This document shows, one piece after another, positions 28,305 to 35,883 of a stretch of 64,000 nucleotides of DNA; the stretch's first letter is position 1, and each line of letters opens with the position of its first letter. The stretch is taken from assembly GCF_002933855.1 (NCBI RefSeq), contig NZ_BFAQ01000015.1, positions 1 to 64,000 on the forward strand. Reading direction: 5' to 3'. The position numbers and the translations under genes are program-made. Source of the DNA: Vibrio penaeicida (lineage in GTDB: Bacteria > Pseudomonadota > Gammaproteobacteria > Enterobacterales > Vibrionaceae). The notes beneath the pieces were generated by a model. That model searched no databases. It was not told where the DNA came from and saw only the letters and a program-made list of their open reading frames with translations.

Positions 28305-29333
28305 TCAAAACGCTAAAACACCATCAGATTCTATCTGAACATTCACTTTTTGGTTGATATCTAACGCTTCAGAAGAACTGGCAATCAAACGCGTGCCATT
28401 GGCTTCTATTATGTAGCGACAGTGGTCACCCATAAATTGCTGCTCAAGAATATGAATACTACTTTCACTATCAGCACTTACCTTAACGTGTTGAGGACGC
28501 AGCAGTAATTCACACTCTTGATCCATGCGAATCTCCGCCTGAGCTAAAGCCCCTAATACGCCAAACGCAGTATCAAACTGATCACTCGACAAGCGCTTCG
28601 CGGGCAGGTAACTTCCTCCACCAAGGAAATCCGCAACGAATTTACTGGAAGGTTGGTAATACAGCTCAGATGCGCTGCCAAACTGCTCAATAACACCATT
28701 ATTCATCACCGCCATCTTATCGGAGAAGGCAAACGCTTCTTCACGGCTATGTGTTACAAAGATCGCGGTTACGCCTTGAGCTTTAAAGATCTTACGTATT
28801 TCTCGGATTAATTCATGGCGCACTTGCGTATCAATATTTGAAAATGGTTCGTCTAGCAATAAAAGATCGGGCTTGTACGCCAATGAACGAGCAATAGCGA
28901 CACGCTGCTGCTGACCACCAGACAACTGATGAGGAAAACGATCGCCAAATTCATCCAATTTAACGAGCTTAAGCATTTCTGCTACTTTGTTCGTTTTCTC
29001 GGCTTCATTGCTCGTGCGCAGTCCAAAGCCTACATTTTGTTCCACAGTCAAATGAGGGAATAAGGCGTAATCTTGGAAAATCATGCCAATATTGCGCTTT
29101 TCTGGTGGCACCCAATCTTTACCATTGTCAATGGTTTGGCAGTTAAGCGTCATCGTCCCGCTCGCCAATGGAAGCAAGCCTGCTATTGCTTTTAGCAATG
29201 TCGTTTTACCGCAACCACTTGCTCCCAGTAAACACACTATTTCACCGTGTTCAACGGTCAAAGATAATGATTCCAGCACTGTCTGGGTTTGATACTGACA
29301 CGTCAGATTTTCAATTGTTAATGCACAACTCAT
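28305..29333 (-). CDS. fbpC: Ferric iron ABC transporter, ATP-binding protein FbpC
   Basis: The 342-residue ATPase has Walker A GASGCGKTT, signature LSGGQQQR, Walker B LLLLDEPFSN, switch VTHS and a C-terminal TOBE-type regulatory domain (about 240-342). With FbpB and FbpA it imports free ferric iron from the periplasm. Its ATG overlaps the fbpB stop by one base (TGATG), so translation is coupled. Confidence 0.93.
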   Translation of the reverse strand: MSCALTIENLTCQYQTQTVLESLSLTVEHGEIVCLLGASGCGKTTLLKAIAGLLPLASGTMTLNCQTIDNGKDWVPPEKRNIGMIFQDYALFPHLTVEQNVGFGLRTSNEAEKTNKVAEMLKLVKLDEFGDRFPHQLSGGQQQRVAIARSLAYKPDLLLLDEPFSNIDTQVRHELIREIRKIFKAQGVTAIFVTHSREEAFAFSDKMAVMNNGVIEQFGSASELYYQPSSKFVADFLGGGSYLPAKRLSSDQFDTAFGVLGALAQAEIRMDQECELLLRPQHVKVSADSESSIHILEQQFMGDHCRYIIEANGTRLIASSSEALDINQKVNVQIESDGVLAF

Positions 29334-30955
29334 CAGTGATTTTGCTCCAGTGAACGGTTAACCATAATCAAGGGGATAAGTCCCACAAGCACCAACAGAA
29401 CAGCCGGCATTGCCGCCAGCTCTAGCTGTTCGTCTGACGCGTAGTTAAAAACGTACGTTGCCAGTGTTTCAAAATTAAAGGGACGTAAAAGCAAGGAGGC
29501 ATTGAGCTCTTTCATACATTCAATAAAGACGAGCAACCCCGCAATCAGCGCACCACGTCTCACTAATGGCAGATGGATTTTTCTAAGCATTTCATTGGCA
29601 TTACAACCCATGGTGCGTGTCGCCATATCCAAAGAAGGTGATATCTTGTTCATGCTGCTTTCCACGCTACCTATCGCAACGGCCGAGAATCGAACCACCA
29701 TGGCAAAAATAAGCGCAAACATAGAACCAGACAGCAATAACCCCGGTGGAGTAAGTTCCATCCATTTTGCAAAGTCGTTGATGCCATGCTCTACCGTATT
29801 AACAAAGGTCATTACACCAATGGCAAGGACTGTTCCCGGCACTGCATAACCCATTGAAGAAAAACGCATCGACATAACACTGTTTCTTCCAGGGTTGACT
29901 CGCTGGCAGAAGTTCACAATTAGGGCGACAGCCACACCAAACACTGCTGCAGTGAGTGATACCTGTAGGCTATTCAATGAATATTGGCGAAATTCATCCG
30001 TCCAGCTTTGTGCAAAATAGGTATAGGCGTACGAACACAATTGAAGAAGCGGTAAAATGAATGCGGCTGAGACCAGCCCCCAACACCACACTAGAGCTGC
30101 CCATTTCTTCCAACCTTGAAGTTCGTATCTCACATCTTCATGGCTATTAAAATGAGTTTGAAACAACTTTTGTCTGCGACGACTGTAGCGCTCCGCACTG
30201 ATCAATAAGATCACGACCATTAACATGATAGAAGATATCTTAGCGGCTGCGGGCAATTCTGAATGATCAAGCCATGTATCATAGACAGCGGTTGTTAACG
30301 TATGAACAGCAAAGTAGTTTACGGTGCCAAAATCACCAATGGTTTCCATCGCAACAAGTGAAAGCCCCACCGCAATGGACGGTCTTGCCAACGGCATAGA
30401 AATTCGAAAGAAGCTAGTAATAGGCGAGCATTTGAGCAAACGAGCCGATTGAAGCAACGAAACATTCTGCTCCATAAAAGCAGCACGCCCCAAAAGGTAT
30501 ACGTAAGGGTATAAAACCAAAGCAAGAATAATAACAGCGCCAGTCAGAGTTCGAATATCGGGAAACCAATACTCACCTGGTCCCCACCCTGTCAGATCCC
30601 TCAGTAACATCTGAATGGGTCCTGGAAAATCAAACCAGTCCGTATAGACGTAGGCAACAATGTAACTAGGCATAGCTAATGGAAGTACCAATGCCCATTG
30701 CAGAATTTTTTCAGTAGGAAGCTTACACATGGCCATGAGCCATGCGCTGGGTACACCGAGTAAAATCGAAAGCAGCATAACACCAGCAACAAGTTTTATG
30801 GTGTTTGCTATGTAGATAGGCAGGACGGTGCTCATCAGATGCGGAAAAATATCCGACGGGCCGATGGACATATAAAAAATGGCAATTATTGGTAGTGCCA
30901 ACAGCCCAGCAACACTCCAGCTGCTGATTTTCCAAGTAGTATGATTTTCTTTCAT
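29333..30955 (-). CDS. fbpB: Ferric iron ABC transporter, permease FbpB
   Basis: The 540-residue inner-membrane protein is a fused permease with two halves of about six helices each, as usual for FbpB/SfuB. EAA-type loops are visible at ARLLKCSPITSFFRISMPLA and ATRTMGCNANEMLRKIHLPL. The gene has its own Fur-like site 80 bases upstream, in addition to read-through from fbpA. Confidence 0.93.
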   Translation of the reverse strand: MKENHTTWKISSWSVAGLLALPIIAIFYMSIGPSDIFPHLMSTVLPIYIANTIKLVAGVMLLSILLGVPSAWLMAMCKLPTEKILQWALVLPLAMPSYIVAYVYTDWFDFPGPIQMLLRDLTGWGPGEYWFPDIRTLTGAVIILALVLYPYVYLLGRAAFMEQNVSLLQSARLLKCSPITSFFRISMPLARPSIAVGLSLVAMETIGDFGTVNYFAVHTLTTAVYDTWLDHSELPAAAKISSIMLMVVILLISAERYSRRRQKLFQTHFNSHEDVRYELQGWKKWAALVWCWGLVSAAFILPLLQLCSYAYTYFAQSWTDEFRQYSLNSLQVSLTAAVFGVAVALIVNFCQRVNPGRNSVMSMRFSSMGYAVPGTVLAIGVMTFVNTVEHGINDFAKWMELTPPGLLLSGSMFALIFAMVVRFSAVAIGSVESSMNKISPSLDMATRTMGCNANEMLRKIHLPLVRRGALIAGLLVFIECMKELNASLLLRPFNFETLATYVFNYASDEQLELAAMPAVLLVLVGLIPLIMVNRSLEQNH

Positions 30956-31035
30956 TGCCTAACGACTTCAAAGCAATATAAAGCTATGTTCACTTCATAT
31001 CCCTTTTAAAAAATGCGGTAATTAGGAAAGTATAT

Positions 31036-31054
31036 CAAAACGACTCTCATTTTG
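31036..31054 (-). promoter_or_regulatory. Fur-like box upstream of fbpB
   Basis: On the minus strand CAAAATGAGAGTCGTTTTG matches 12 of 19 positions of the Fur consensus GATAATGATAATCATTATC and has the ATGAGANTC core seen in many Fur sites. It suggests a second iron-regulated promoter inside the fbp cluster. Confidence 0.45.
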
Positions 31055-31077
31055 CTTTTTAATCCCTAAAAACTAAC

Positions 31078-31206
31078 AAAGCCATCATTAACAATGAAAT
31101 GAGTCAGCAACATCTTAGAGTTACTACTATCTGCACTGTTTATGATGGCTTTAAAAGGCATTTGCTCAATCACGAACGGACAACAGCCCCTAATAGATTG
31201 AGCAAA
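31078..31206 (-). promoter_or_regulatory. two long inverted repeats in the fbpA-fbpB gap
   Basis: TTTGCTCAATC (31161-31171) pairs perfectly over 11 bp with GATTGAGCAAA (31196-31206). AAAGCCATCAT (31078-31088) pairs perfectly over 11 bp with ATGATGGCTTT (31142-31152), plus three more pairs after one mismatch. On the minus strand the second stem is followed by GTTAGTTTTTAGG. The two stems would sit side by side in the fbpA 3' region, as a partial terminator, a processing site, or a 3'-end-derived small RNA. Confidence 0.45.
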
Positions 31207-31215
31207 AGTTTCGAA

Positions 31216-32229
31216 TTACAGGTCGAATTTAACTTCGTCTAGAAGTTTGATCGCTTTAGAGTGGTTACCTGCGATTTCTTCAAGAGAGATAGTATCTGCT
31301 TTGAAGTCACCCCAAGATGCAACTAGCTCAGAACGCTTAACACCTGCTTTAACTGGGTATTCGAAGTTTACTTCCGCGTACATAGCCTGAGCTTTGTTTT
31401 CTGTTAGGAATTCCATTAACTTTTTAGCATTCGCTTTATTTGGCGAGTGCTTAGCCATAGCCATACCACTGATGTTCACGTGAGTACCAGCTGCTTTTTG
31501 GTTAGGGAAATTAATGTAAACCGCTTCAGCCCAAGCAAGTTGATCTTTGTTGTTTACCATCTTGCCAAGGTAGTAGCTGTTACCCAAAGATACGTCACAT
31601 AGACCTTCTTTGATCGCTTTAACTTGTGCACGATCGTTACCTTGAGGCTTACGTGCTAGGTTAGCTTTAACGCCTTCCAACCAAGTTTTCGTTGCCGCTT
31701 CACCTTTATGAGCAATCATAGAAGAGATAAGAGAAACGTTGTAAGGGTGCTTACCGCTACGAGTACAAATCTTGCCTTTGAATTGTGGCTTAGCGAGATC
31801 TTCGTATGTGAAGTCTTCACCTAGTTTGCCAACACGCTCACGAGAAGAGTAAACATTACGAGTACGTGTTGTGATACCAAACCACTCATTGTTATTGTCT
31901 TGATACTGAGCTGGAATGTTCGCTTCAATCACGTCGCTGTTTACAGATTGTACAAGACCTTTTTTAGACAACTCGGCCAGACGGCTGATGTCTACAGTTA
32001 GAATAACGTCTGCAGGGCTGTACTCGCCTTCTTGAGCTAGCTTTTCAGCCAAACCTTTCTTTGCAAACTTAACGTTTACTTTAATGCCAGTTTCTTTAGT
32101 GAACTCTTTGAACATTGGTTCAACCAAGAAAGGCTGACGGTAAGAGTATACGTTAACTTCTTCAGCGGCCATTGCAGAAGGAGCAACCACACCACACGCA
32201 ATGGCGGAAAGGGTCAGCAATTTTTTCAT
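31216..32229 (-). CDS. fbpA: Ferric iron-binding periplasmic protein FbpA
   Basis: The 337-residue precursor has a Sec signal peptide (MKKLLTLSAIACGVVAPSAMA, cleaved after residue 21). The iron-coordinating tyrosine pair of the FbpA family is Y219-Y220 (GNSYYLGKM), about 198-199 in the mature protein. I take the ATG at 32229, eight bases after AAGGA; the reading frame extends 50 codons further upstream, but across the Fur box and promoter. It is first in the fbpABC cluster and is separated from fbpB by 260 bases of structured sequence. Confidence 0.94.
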   Translation of the reverse strand: MKKLLTLSAIACGVVAPSAMAAEEVNVYSYRQPFLVEPMFKEFTKETGIKVNVKFAKKGLAEKLAQEGEYSPADVILTVDISRLAELSKKGLVQSVNSDVIEANIPAQYQDNNNEWFGITTRTRNVYSSRERVGKLGEDFTYEDLAKPQFKGKICTRSGKHPYNVSLISSMIAHKGEAATKTWLEGVKANLARKPQGNDRAQVKAIKEGLCDVSLGNSYYLGKMVNNKDQLAWAEAVYINFPNQKAAGTHVNISGMAMAKHSPNKANAKKLMEFLTENKAQAMYAEVNFEYPVKAGVKRSELVASWGDFKADTISLEEIAGNHSKAIKLLDEVKFDL

Positions 32230-32250
32230 CGTATTCGTCCTTAGTGAAAG

Positions 32251-32269
32251 CATAATGATAATGTTTATC
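32251..32269 (-). promoter_or_regulatory. Fur box in the fbpA promoter
   Basis: CATAATGATAATGTTTATC matches 16 of 19 positions of the Fur consensus. It lies 22 bases before the fbpA ATG, covering the expected start of transcription. Confidence 0.75.
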
Positions 32270-32285
32270 AGTCGCCTTATTATAT

Positions 32286-32304
32286 TCAAACGAATCTCAT
32301 TGAC
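32286..32304 (-). promoter_or_regulatory. second, weaker Fur-like site upstream of fbpA
   Basis: On the minus strand GTCAATGAGATTCGTTTGA matches 11 of 19 consensus positions and keeps the ATGAGANTC core. It would sit about 35 bases upstream of the stronger site, near the -35 region. Confidence 0.4.
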
Positions 32305-32328
32305 AATCATACATTCTGTATCTAGATC

Positions 32329-32356
32329 AAAAAAACCTGTCATTTCTGACAGGTTT
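32329..32356 (-). terminator. rho-independent terminator of glnK-amtB
   Basis: AAACCTGTCA (32333-32342) pairs with TGACAGGTTT (32347-32356) around TTTC; on the minus strand a run of seven T follows. Confidence 0.87.
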
Positions 32357-32393
32357 ATCATTAATTTTGGTAACGACATGTTTCGTCTCAGTT

Positions 32394-33623
32394 TTATTTC
32401 ACTGATACAAACTCCGGATAAGCCCCTACTCCACAGTCGTGCATGTCCATACCTTCAAGCTCTTCTTCTTCCGTCACTCGGATGCCCATTGTTACTTTGA
32501 GAACATACCAAACTACTAAACTTGCTCCGAACACCCAAGCAAAGATAACAGCTGCTCCAAGAAGCTGAGTTGAGAAAGCGGCGTCTGCGTTACTCACTGG
32601 TACCATCATCAACCCAAATAGACCACATACACCGTGCACTGAAATCGCGCCTACAGGATCATCTATTTTTACTTTGTCCATCGCGACAATACTGAACACC
32701 ACCAACGCACCTGCAGCTACACCAATTCCGACAGCAACCAGAGGAGAAGGAGACAGTGGATCTGCTGTGATAGCGACTAGACCCGCTAACGCACCGTTTA
32801 ACACCATGGTTAAGTCTGCTTTACCCCAAGTTGTTTTACACACAAGCAGTGCTGCGATTGCGCCAGCTGCTGCGGCTGCATTGGTGTTCAGGAAGATTTG
32901 ACCTACCGCGGTCGCATTTTCAAAGTCCGACACCATCAATTGAGAACCACCGTTAAATCCGAACCAACCGAACCATAAGATAAACGTACCCAATGTTGCT
33001 AAAGGCATGTTTGAACCTGGAATTGGGTAGATTTCTCCATTCTTACCATATTTGCCTTTACGCGCACCAAGTAGCACGACGCCAGCTAGTGCAGCAGCTG
33101 CACCCGCCATGTGCACGATGCCAGAGCCTGCGAAATCACTGAAGCCTGCTTCTGACAAGAAACCGCCTCCCCAAGTCCAGTAACCTTCCATTGGGTAAAT
33201 AAACGCAGTTAATACAACGGAGAAAATCAAGAACGACCAAAGCTTCATTCGCTCAGCCACCGCCCCTGAAACAACCGACATGGCGGTAGCAACAAACACG
33301 ACTTGGAAAAAGAAATCAGACTCAAGGGAGTGATCTGCACCTTCACCTTGAGTGCCAATCAATGCGCCAAATGATGGCAACCAACCACCTTCAGCATTAT
33401 CCACGTACATAACGTGATAACCAACCAACAAGAATGTCGTACAGGCAATCGCATACAAGCAAATGTTTTTGGTCAGAATTTCGGTAGTATTTTTTGAGCG
33501 AACCAACCCCGCTTCTAACATGGCAAAGCCAGCGGCCATCCACATAACTAATGCACCTGAAATGAGAAAGAAAAAGGTGTCCAGTGCATATCTGAGTTCG
33601 GCTACAGTTACTGATAGTTCCAT
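32394..33623 (-). CDS. amtB: Ammonium transporter AmtB
   Basis: The 409-residue protein has about 11 membrane helices and the Amt signature, including GSGIVHMAGAAAALAG with one of the twin-histidine positions and the second histidine in ISVHGVCG. It forms a trimeric ammonia channel that GlnK plugs when nitrogen is plentiful. There is no signal peptide. GAGGA precedes the ATG by eight bases. It is 18 bases downstream of glnK, the normal glnK-amtB pairing. Confidence 0.94.
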   Translation of the reverse strand: MELSVTVAELRYALDTFFFLISGALVMWMAAGFAMLEAGLVRSKNTTEILTKNICLYAIACTTFLLVGYHVMYVDNAEGGWLPSFGALIGTQGEGADHSLESDFFFQVVFVATAMSVVSGAVAERMKLWSFLIFSVVLTAFIYPMEGYWTWGGGFLSEAGFSDFAGSGIVHMAGAAAALAGVVLLGARKGKYGKNGEIYPIPGSNMPLATLGTFILWFGWFGFNGGSQLMVSDFENATAVGQIFLNTNAAAAAGAIAALLVCKTTWGKADLTMVLNGALAGLVAITADPLSPSPLVAVGIGVAAGALVVFSIVAMDKVKIDDPVGAISVHGVCGLFGLMMVPVSNADAAFSTQLLGAAVIFAWVFGASLVVWYVLKVTMGIRVTEEEELEGMDMHDCGVGAYPEFVSVK

Positions 33624-33641
33624 AATAAAATCCTCAATTCC

Positions 33642-34046
<405 letters not shown>

Positions 34047-34092
34047 CTAATAAGCTGATTCTAAAGAATTAATGTACTTTCGATGATTAAAC

Positions 34093-34127
34093 AAAAAAGA
34101 GGATGCACAATATTGGTGCATCCTCTT
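34093..34127 (-). terminator. terminator of yacL
   Basis: AAGAGGATGCAC (34097-34108) pairs with GTGCATCCTCTT (34116-34127), 12 bp perfect; on the minus strand it runs into TTTTTTGT. Confidence 0.8.
34104..34120. promoter_or_regulatory. NtrC-binding site, enhancer of glnK
   Basis: TGCACAATATTGGTGCA fits the NtrC consensus TGCACY-N5-GGTGCA at all but one half-site base. Its centre is about 96 bases upstream of the predicted glnK transcription start, typical for an NtrC enhancer. The same bases form the yacL terminator stem. Confidence 0.65.
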
Positions 34128-34155
34128 CCCGAATTTGAAGCAGAGCTCAATCATT

Positions 34156-34170
34156 TCCCCATTTTGGGGA
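34156..34170. other. small palindrome after yacL
   Basis: TCCCCA-TTT-TGGGGA is a 6-bp dyad between the yacL stop codon and its terminator. No T-run follows on either strand. Function unknown. Confidence 0.3.
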
Positions 34171-34200
34171 CAGGGTAATGAAAAGCTGAAATTTGAAGCG

Positions 34201-34569
34201 TTAGTAAGATTTCACGAAGTCCTTCCACGCCTTGACCAAATCAACAAAATCCTCGAAACCACAACTCGCACTACTCTCACTTTCGTAAATGTGCATATCT
34301 GGCTCATCACATTCAGGCTGGTAAGCGAAACCATTTTCTTGAATAGTCACTTCTTCACGGGTGATCAATACACTGATCTCTCGCCCTTCGATTTTGTCTT
34401 CGTGATGCTGACCGTCAACCATCCACTCAAGCCTTTGCAAAATACCGTCAATCACACGGATTTGAGCGTTCACCTCTTCTTGAAGCCAACGTCCTACGAT
34501 CTCATGCCCCATACTGCATTTAACTAAATAATCTCCAGTCAGGCTGTTCTTTGTGAATTGATATTCCAT
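34201..34569 (-). CDS. yacL: YacL family protein (UPF0231)
   Basis: The 122-residue acidic protein matches E. coli YacL along its whole length: an N-terminal MEYQF start, SMGHEIVGRW, and a C-terminal CGFEDFVDLV segment. No biochemical function is established for the family. In E. coli yacL sits beside acnB, as it nearly does here (one lipoprotein gene between). It has no signal peptide or membrane helix. Confidence 0.88.
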   Translation of the reverse strand: MEYQFTKNSLTGDYLVKCSMGHEIVGRWLQEEVNAQIRVIDGILQRLEWMVDGQHHEDKIEGREISVLITREEVTIQENGFAYQPECDEPDMHIYESESSASCGFEDFVDLVKAWKDFVKSY

Positions 34570-34695
34570 GGCGTTTTACTCGCAAAATCTTGAGGGAGCG
34601 GAGTGTATCACTTAGTAGAAGGAGAGGCGAAGCTCACCTAATTCTAATTTTAGAAAATAAAGAGGAAGTGAGTGATACGATAGTGAGATTAGAAA

Positions 34696-34722
34696 GTAAA
34701 AAGCGCAGGCAAAGCTGCGCTT
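34696..34722 (-). terminator. terminator of the lipoprotein gene
   Basis: AAGCGCAG (34701-34708) pairs with CTGCGCTT (34715-34722); on the minus strand TTTTTACTTT follows. Confidence 0.75.
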
Positions 34723-34729
34723 ACAAAGA

Positions 34730-35464
34730 TTAAAGACCTGAGATCGTATCTTCGGAAGAGTTGTAATAACCGGTCCTTACACTTCCACCATGATTACTCA
34801 CTTTCACTTCTTTTGTATTTGCTACATAAGTAATATCAGCACTTACAGAACGAGTACTCAAATACTCAGCGATGTAGCGGTGATCTCCTTGAGAATTTTC
34901 ACTGTAGCTGAATGTCGTGTTTCCATGCTCAAAATGCGAATAAAGTATATTCGTTGGTGTTTGCTCTACAGTGAATTCGTATTTAAATGCTTTATCTTTA
35001 GCGTCATAGCTAAATATTTCTGGTTTAAATGCCGTTTCAATCAAAGGAAAATCCGGAATTGAAATATCAAAAGATGCACTAGTTAGAATAAAGCCAGCAC
35101 CACCATTTTTTATTGAAAGTGAAACATCTAAAGTACCCAAATTGCCGACAGTCAAAGGCGTATCAGTCAAAGCTGAGTTTGTCAAAAGTTCAAGAAATTT
35201 ATCGTCCGTTTGACCTGATGCCTTGGCTAATGAATTAAGAACTACAGAGTTTACATAAGCGACTTGTCGAGCTGCATTTTCAACATCAACTGTCAATAAG
35301 CTATGACCTTTAAGGTTAACGATTGGACCGTACAAAGCCTCAAGAGGTAAATTTACATCAACATGTGCTCCTTTTGGACTCACTGTATCGGTAGAACCAC
35401 TTCCACCTCCGCAACCCGATAATACCAAGGAGGATGCCAAAACTACAAAAACACTCTTTTTCAT
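34730..35464 (-). CDS. Lipoprotein of unknown function
   Basis: The 244-residue protein starts with a lipoprotein signal peptide ending in the lipobox LSGC (C18), then a short glycine/serine linker (GGGSGSTD). Serine after glycine at the +2/+3 positions rather than aspartate suggests outer-membrane sorting. An alpha-rich part (about 60-110) precedes a beta-rich part with repeated alternating hydrophobic strands. I recognise no domain family. The composition is more AT-rich than the neighbours, and the gene interrupts the acnB-yacL pair seen in E. coli, which hints at acquisition. It has its own promoter region and terminator, so it is a single-gene unit. Confidence 0.75.
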   Translation of the reverse strand: MKKSVFVVLASSLVLSGCGGGSGSTDTVSPKGAHVDVNLPLEALYGPIVNLKGHSLLTVDVENAARQVAYVNSVVLNSLAKASGQTDDKFLELLTNSALTDTPLTVGNLGTLDVSLSIKNGGAGFILTSASFDISIPDFPLIETAFKPEIFSYDAKDKAFKYEFTVEQTPTNILYSHFEHGNTTFSYSENSQGDHRYIAEYLSTRSVSADITYVANTKEVKVSNHGGSVRTGYYNSSEDTISGL

Positions 35465-35883
35465 TTATTTACTACCTAATAACCAACAAAGCACGCATGG
35501 TACATTCAGATAATTAATATTCAAAGAGTTACTCATTGATATGACTCACATTATTCTATAAATAATGACTCTATTTCTCGTTTAGTTTACTTTGGTACTT
35601 CCTTACTTTCGAAAAAACATAAATGTTAAACAATTACAGTCAGTTAAAATCATACTCATTGCCATTTTGAAAATTAAACATACATTCAAGAACAATTCGG
35701 CATCTTTAGAAACAACGGTTAATAGAGTCCAATTTTTTGAGTGGCTCATAAGTGAACTAGCGTGCTTCATAGCCGACTTTCTAAACCTACAGTGCCAAAT
35801 TAATACAGTTAGGGTGAAATATAAAAAAACGGTCCAAAATTTGGACCGTTTTTAAAGAGCAAATTATTTACCAAAGAGGCAGT
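35465..35883. other. 419-base gap between the lipoprotein gene and acnB
   Basis: This AT-rich gap holds the lipoprotein promoter region, a dyad CATTATT-N5-AATAATG at 35549-35567 (probable operator or -10 region; a minus-strand TAGAAT lies within it), and the acnB terminator. An 87-codon plus-strand frame (35592-35855) ends inside the terminator and has no ribosome site of quality; I do not call it. Confidence 0.55.
35825..35853. terminator. terminator downstream of acnB
   Basis: AAAAACGGTCCAA (35825-35837) pairs with TTGGACCGTTTTT (35841-35853) around AAT. It has T-runs on both strands. It follows the acnB stop codon on the minus strand. Confidence 0.85.

Noticed and set aside
32230..32379. 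50-codon N-terminal extension of FbpA
   Set aside because: It would place the Fur box and promoter inside the gene and bury the signal peptide.
35592..35855. 87-codon reading frame between the lipoprotein gene and acnB
   Set aside because: It ends inside the bidirectional terminator and lies in AT-rich sequence; only a poor TCCT-type site precedes it. I leave a small RNA at this place open but unsupported.
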